A stretch of 9,180 nucleotides of DNA. Source: an uncultured Eubacteriales bacterium. Lineage in GTDB: Bacteria > Bacillota > Clostridia > Lachnospirales > Lachnospiraceae. The stretch covers positions 1-9,180 of the forward strand of contig UQVN01000129.1 of NCBI GenBank assembly GCA_900544525.1, read 5' to 3'. The notes under the pieces are model-generated. The model saw only the letters and a program-made list of their open reading frames with translations, ran no database searches and had not been told where the DNA came from. The position numbers and the translations under genes are program-made. Positions 6,508 to 9,180 of the stretch are shown piece by piece (position 1 is the first letter of the stretch; each line of letters begins with the position of its first letter).

Positions 6508-7431
6508 ATGCCCATTAAAGTGCAGACGGATTTACCAGCAAAAGCCATATTAGAAGATGAGAATATATTTGTTATGGATGAACATCGTGCCATGACGCAG
6601 GATATTCGCCCTCTTAGTATTGTTATTTTAAACTTAATGCCAACGAAAGAGGATACCGAATTACAATTGCTTCGTATGCTTTCCAACACGCCACTTCAAA
6701 TTGACGTGACATTTTGTCATATGGAAACGCATATATCAAAGAATACACCTGCTTCTCATTTAAATAAACATTATAAAACGTTTTCTGAGATTAAGGATCA
6801 GAAGTTTGATGGGATGATTATTACGGGGGCACCAGTAGAGCAGATGCCGTTTGAAGAAGTAAACTACTGGGAAGAGCTAACAATGATTATGGAATGGTCA
6901 AAGACAAATGTATTTAGTACATTTCACATTTGTTGGGGGGCTCAAGCAGGGCTTTATTACCATTATGGGATTGAAAAACAACTATTGAAAGAGAAATTAA
7001 GTGGGGTATACCATCATACATTGCTCCATAGAAAAGTGTTATTAGCAAGAGGAATGGATGATGTTTTTTATGCCCCTCATTCTCGTTATACGGGGATTGA
7101 TGAAGAGGCGGTAGAAAAAAATGAGCATCTAAAAGTGATTGCTAAAAGTGAGGAAGCAGGAAGCTATATTATTATTGGAGATGGGGGAAAACGAATTTTT
7201 GTAACAGGACATTCTGAGTACGATCGCCTTACGTTAGATAAGGAGTATCGTAGAGATGTCAAACGAGATTTAAATCCAGAAGTGCCAAAAAATTATTATA
7301 AAAATGACGATCCTTCGATTATTCCAGAACTCATATGGAGAGCCAATTCCAACTGTCTTTATACGAATTGGTTGAATTATTATGTTTATCAGTCAACACC
7401 ATATAATTTACAAGAGGATTTTGAAAAATAA
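6508..7431 (+). CDS. metA: Homoserine O-acetyltransferase, MetA (HTS) family
   Basis: A 307-residue cytoplasmic enzyme that acylates the hydroxyl of homoserine, the first committed step of methionine synthesis. It aligns over the full family length. The catalytic Cys142 sits in FHICWGAQAG, with His235 and Glu237 in GHSEYDRLTLDKEY, the known triad of this family. Residue 111 is Glu (ITGAPVEQMPFEEVNYW); in studied MetA proteins Glu111 goes with acetyl-CoA and Gly111 (as in E. coli) with succinyl-CoA, so the product is predicted to be O-acetylhomoserine. This fits the divergently read metY, which uses that compound. AAGGAG (6492-6497) lies 10 bases before the ATG, and a good promoter sits at 6327-6355 with a long leader. 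Databases often label such proteins homoserine O-succinyltransferase; here acetyltransferase is the better call. Confidence 0.95.
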   Translation: MPIKVQTDLPAKAILEDENIFVMDEHRAMTQDIRPLSIVILNLMPTKEDTELQLLRMLSNTPLQIDVTFCHMETHISKNTPASHLNKHYKTFSEIKDQKFDGMIITGAPVEQMPFEEVNYWEELTMIMEWSKTNVFSTFHICWGAQAGLYYHYGIEKQLLKEKLSGVYHHTLLHRKVLLARGMDDVFYAPHSRYTGIDEEAVEKNEHLKVIAKSEEAGSYIIIGDGGKRIFVTGHSEYDRLTLDKEYRRDVKRDLNPEVPKNYYKNDDPSIIPELIWRANSNCLYTNWLNYYVYQSTPYNLQEDFEK

Positions 7432-7597
7432 AAATGTAATAGAAGGTGTTTGAGTGTAATAATAATATAATATTTGATAATAGGAGATGGTGCTTTCAAA
7501 GGGAAATAAGAAGTTTGCTTGTCAGAATGAAAATTGGAGGAGAAAAGGTATTCTATTGAGGTGGGAATATAGAGAGTAGTAGAATGAGGAAATGAAA
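7432..7597 (+). other. metA-MATE intergenic stretch
   Basis: These 166 bases contain no gene and no convincing terminator. A TATAAT (7466-7471) is present but the only -35-like TTGAGT (7450-7455) is 10 bases away, too close. A GGAGGAG near 7536-7542 is followed by no usable ORF. The exporter gene may therefore be read from the metA promoter, or from a promoter too weak for me to see. Confidence 0.4.
7586..7590 (+). promoter_or_regulatory. Ribosome binding site of the MATE gene
   Basis: GAGGA lies 7 bases before ATG 7598 but only 1 base before ATG 7592, so it favours the second ATG as the true start. Confidence 0.55.
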
Positions 7598-9013
7598 ATG
7601 AAAGAAGATTCAAAAATCAGTAAAAGAAAAACTGATAAAACGCCAAGATTAAAGTTATTAAAAATGGATGAAGAAGAACGGCGGAATATGATTGTCAATG
7701 GAAATATGTGGCGCACCCTGTGGCTTTTTGCGTTACCAACGCTAATGATGAGTGTTGTTCAGTCTTTAATGCCTTTATCGGATGGATTATTTATCAACAA
7801 TGTAGCTGGAACATTTGTTGCCAGTGCAGTTACTTTTTCAGAGCCAGTCATCATGGTTGTATTAGCACTTGCACAAGGACTCAGTGTAGCGGCTATGGCG
7901 GTCATTGGGCAGACATTTGGAAGCGGTAATTTTGAACGAGTGAAACATATTGCGGTACAGACCGTTGTTATTGGTTTTTTAGCAGGGATTTGTATTGCAC
8001 CAATTTTAGCTCTTATTTCTATTCCAATTAGTGGGCACGTAACACCAGAGATTTCTGAAAATGTGCGTCTTTATATTTCACTTTATGCCATTGTATTGCC
8101 ATTTTCTTTTATGGAAAGCATCTACAATGGAATTATGAACTCTACAGGTCGTCCAGAAGCACCATTAATCCGAATGGTGATTATGCTTATTTTAAAAATC
8201 ATTGGAAACTGTATTTTTGTTTATTGGTTGGATTTAGAAGTCGTTGGATGTGTTCTTGCATCACTGATGGCGAATTTTATTGTATGTATCTGGATGTTCC
8301 ATGAGCTATTCATTCAAAAAGGTAGAATGCAGTTGACGTTAAAAGGCTTCCAATTTGATATTGCAGTCATTAAAAAGTTGGTTAAAATCGGAATTCCTTC
8401 TATGTTGACACAGATGATGTTAAGTTTAGGATTTGTTTTAATCAATAATGAAACACAAAAATATGGGGCTATCGTATTAAATGGACAGGGAATTGCCAAT
8501 AATATTTCCAGTGTTTGTTTTAATCTACCAGCAGCTTTTGGTTCTGCGGTCACAACGATGGTGAGTATGAATATTGGTGCAGGACTCCCTGAGCGAGCAA
8601 AGAAAAGTGCATATAGAGGATGTATTTCCTCTGCTATTACAGCTGTTTTTATTATTTCCATTATTGTACCAGCTTCTAGCCACTTAACCATTTTATTTAC
8701 TCGTGTACCAGAAGTATTAGAGGTAGCAAATCATGCGTTACATATCTACACCTATTCTGTTGTAGGATTTGGGATTTGCATTGCAGTACAAGGAGCTATG
8801 ATTGGACTTGGAAGAACGAAGATACCATTGATACTTGGAGTGCTTAGAATTTGGTTATTCCGCTATATTTTTATTTTATTAACCGAATCTTTTTTAAGAG
8901 AGTATTCTGTATTTTGGGGAAATTTATTTTCCAATTACATGGCAGCTATTATTTCTTTAATTATTTTAGATTCGTTGGAAATCGGTGTTAGAGAAAGTGT
9001 AAGGAAACAATAG
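7598..9013 (+). CDS. MATE-family efflux transporter
   Basis: A 471-residue inner-membrane exporter with about 12 membrane helices arranged as two six-helix halves, the normal size for the multidrug and toxin extrusion family, which swaps Na+ or H+ for cationic drugs or metabolites. Family signatures: the GLSVAAMAVIGQTFGSGNFERVKH loop in the first half, its counterpart GSAVTTMVSMNIGAGLPERAKK in the second half, and GAMIGLGRTKIPLILGVLR near residue 400. The start is placed at ATG 7598 because GAGGA (7586-7590) is 7 bases upstream; the ATG at 7592 is only 1 base from that site. A strongly charged cytoplasmic tail of about 38 residues precedes the first helix. It follows metA in the same direction, but substrate and any link to methionine are unknown. 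Confidence 0.92.
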   Translation: MKEDSKISKRKTDKTPRLKLLKMDEEERRNMIVNGNMWRTLWLFALPTLMMSVVQSLMPLSDGLFINNVAGTFVASAVTFSEPVIMVVLALAQGLSVAAMAVIGQTFGSGNFERVKHIAVQTVVIGFLAGICIAPILALISIPISGHVTPEISENVRLYISLYAIVLPFSFMESIYNGIMNSTGRPEAPLIRMVIMLILKIIGNCIFVYWLDLEVVGCVLASLMANFIVCIWMFHELFIQKGRMQLTLKGFQFDIAVIKKLVKIGIPSMLTQMMLSLGFVLINNETQKYGAIVLNGQGIANNISSVCFNLPAAFGSAVTTMVSMNIGAGLPERAKKSAYRGCISSAITAVFIISIIVPASSHLTILFTRVPEVLEVANHALHIYTYSVVGFGICIAVQGAMIGLGRTKIPLILGVLRIWLFRYIFILLTESFLREYSVFWGNLFSNYMAAIISLIILDSLEIGVRESVRKQ

Positions 9014-9037
9014 AGAAATCAATATACGAGATAAAAC

Positions 9038-9080
9038 AATAGGCAACCAGTCAGAAACTATGGTTGCCTATTATTATTTG
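9038..9080 (+). terminator. Factor-independent terminator after the MATE gene
   Basis: A perfect 12-bp stem, AATAGGCAACCA (9038-9049) with TGGTTGCCTATT (9061-9072), has an 11-base loop and a T-rich continuation (ATTATTTG). It lies 25 bases past the stop codon. Confidence 0.82.
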
Positions 9081-9095
9081 TATCGAAGGCATAAA

Positions 9096-9125
9096 TCAAA
9101 TAGAAATGATTGTATTTCTATTTGA
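9096..9125. repeat. Perfect 12-bp inverted repeat
   Basis: TCAAATAGAAAT (9096-9107) and ATTTCTATTTGA (9114-9125) pair exactly around the 6-base loop GATTGT. On the plus strand it is followed by CATCCCC, not a T tract, so it is not a terminator in that direction; on the minus strand only TTTAT follows. It could be an operator for a gene beyond the right edge or a weak terminator for a minus-strand gene. Confidence 0.6.
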
Positions 9126-9140
9126 CATCCCCTAAGAATG

Positions 9141-9175
9141 TGAGAAGTACGCAAAGCATACTTCTCATCGTTTTG
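9141..9175 (+). terminator. Second inverted repeat, terminator-like
   Basis: TGAGAAGTA (9141-9149) pairs with TACTTCTCA (9159-9167); inside, after one C-A mismatch, GC pairs with GC around an AAA loop. TCGTTTTG follows, a modest T tract on the plus strand. It may be a back-up terminator, or a transcription signal of a gene outside the window. Confidence 0.45.
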
Positions 9176-9180
9176 ATAAC

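Noticed and set aside
7466..7471. TATAAT as a promoter for the MATE gene
   Set aside because: No -35 box at proper distance; TTGAGT is only 10 bases away and the region is plain A+T-rich repeat.
8314..8691. 125-residue minus-strand ORF inside the MATE gene
   Set aside because: It lies opposite a well-supported membrane-protein gene, has no ribosome site I can see and no recognisable domain; it is a shadow frame.
9122..9127. TTGACA as the -35 box of a promoter for a gene beyond the right edge
   Set aside because: No TATAAT-like box occurs 16-18 bases downstream; the sequence is part of an inverted repeat.

Overview
This 9.2-kb stretch comes from a low-GC Gram-positive bacterium, most likely a member of the Clostridia close to Lachnospiraceae. 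The reasons are the strong A+T bias, AGGAGG-type ribosome sites, factor-independent terminators, a YesM/YesN-type two-component pair beside a sugar-type solute-binding protein, and an acetyl-CoA-type MetA paired with MetY. The family placement is inference. No phage, transposon, CRISPR or RNA gene is visible, and the gene content is mostly ordinary chromosomal core and accessory material.

Bases 2-4862 (plus strand) form the end of a nutrient-sensing and transport operon. A solute-binding protein runs in from the left edge (its start codon lies outside). It overlaps by 4 bases (ATGA) a membrane sensor histidine kinase of the YesM type, which is followed 15 bases later by a YesN-type response regulator with an AraC-type DNA-binding end. 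A strong hairpin terminator at 4827-4862 closes the operon and also works for the gene arriving from the other side. The binding protein probably presents or takes up an oligosaccharide-like ligand, the kinase senses it or the loaded binding protein, and the regulator switches on transport and breakdown genes, presumably including upstream permease genes not seen here.

Bases 4933-7431 hold a divergent methionine-biosynthesis pair. metY (O-acetylhomoserine sulfhydrylase, minus strand) and metA (homoserine O-acyltransferase, plus strand) diverge from a 291-base region carrying two back-to-back sigma-A-type promoters whose -35 boxes are 10 bases apart. MetA has Glu at position 111, the residue tied to acetyl-CoA use, so the two enzymes form a direct route: homoserine to O-acetylhomoserine to homocysteine. 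The shared region has several palindromes overlapping the promoter elements and a 145-base metA leader with a hairpin and a Met/Cys-containing mini-ORF. No SAM (S-box) or T-box riboswitch was recognised there.

Bases 7598-9013 encode a MATE-family multidrug/metabolite exporter, 160 bases or so after metA with no clear terminator or promoter between them. It is followed by a good terminator at 9038-9080. The last 100 bases hold two further inverted repeats and no gene. The best candidates for something new are the regulatory layout of the metY-metA region, the binding protein that lacks a lipobox, and the tandem inverted repeats at the right edge; nothing here looks like a wholly new system.
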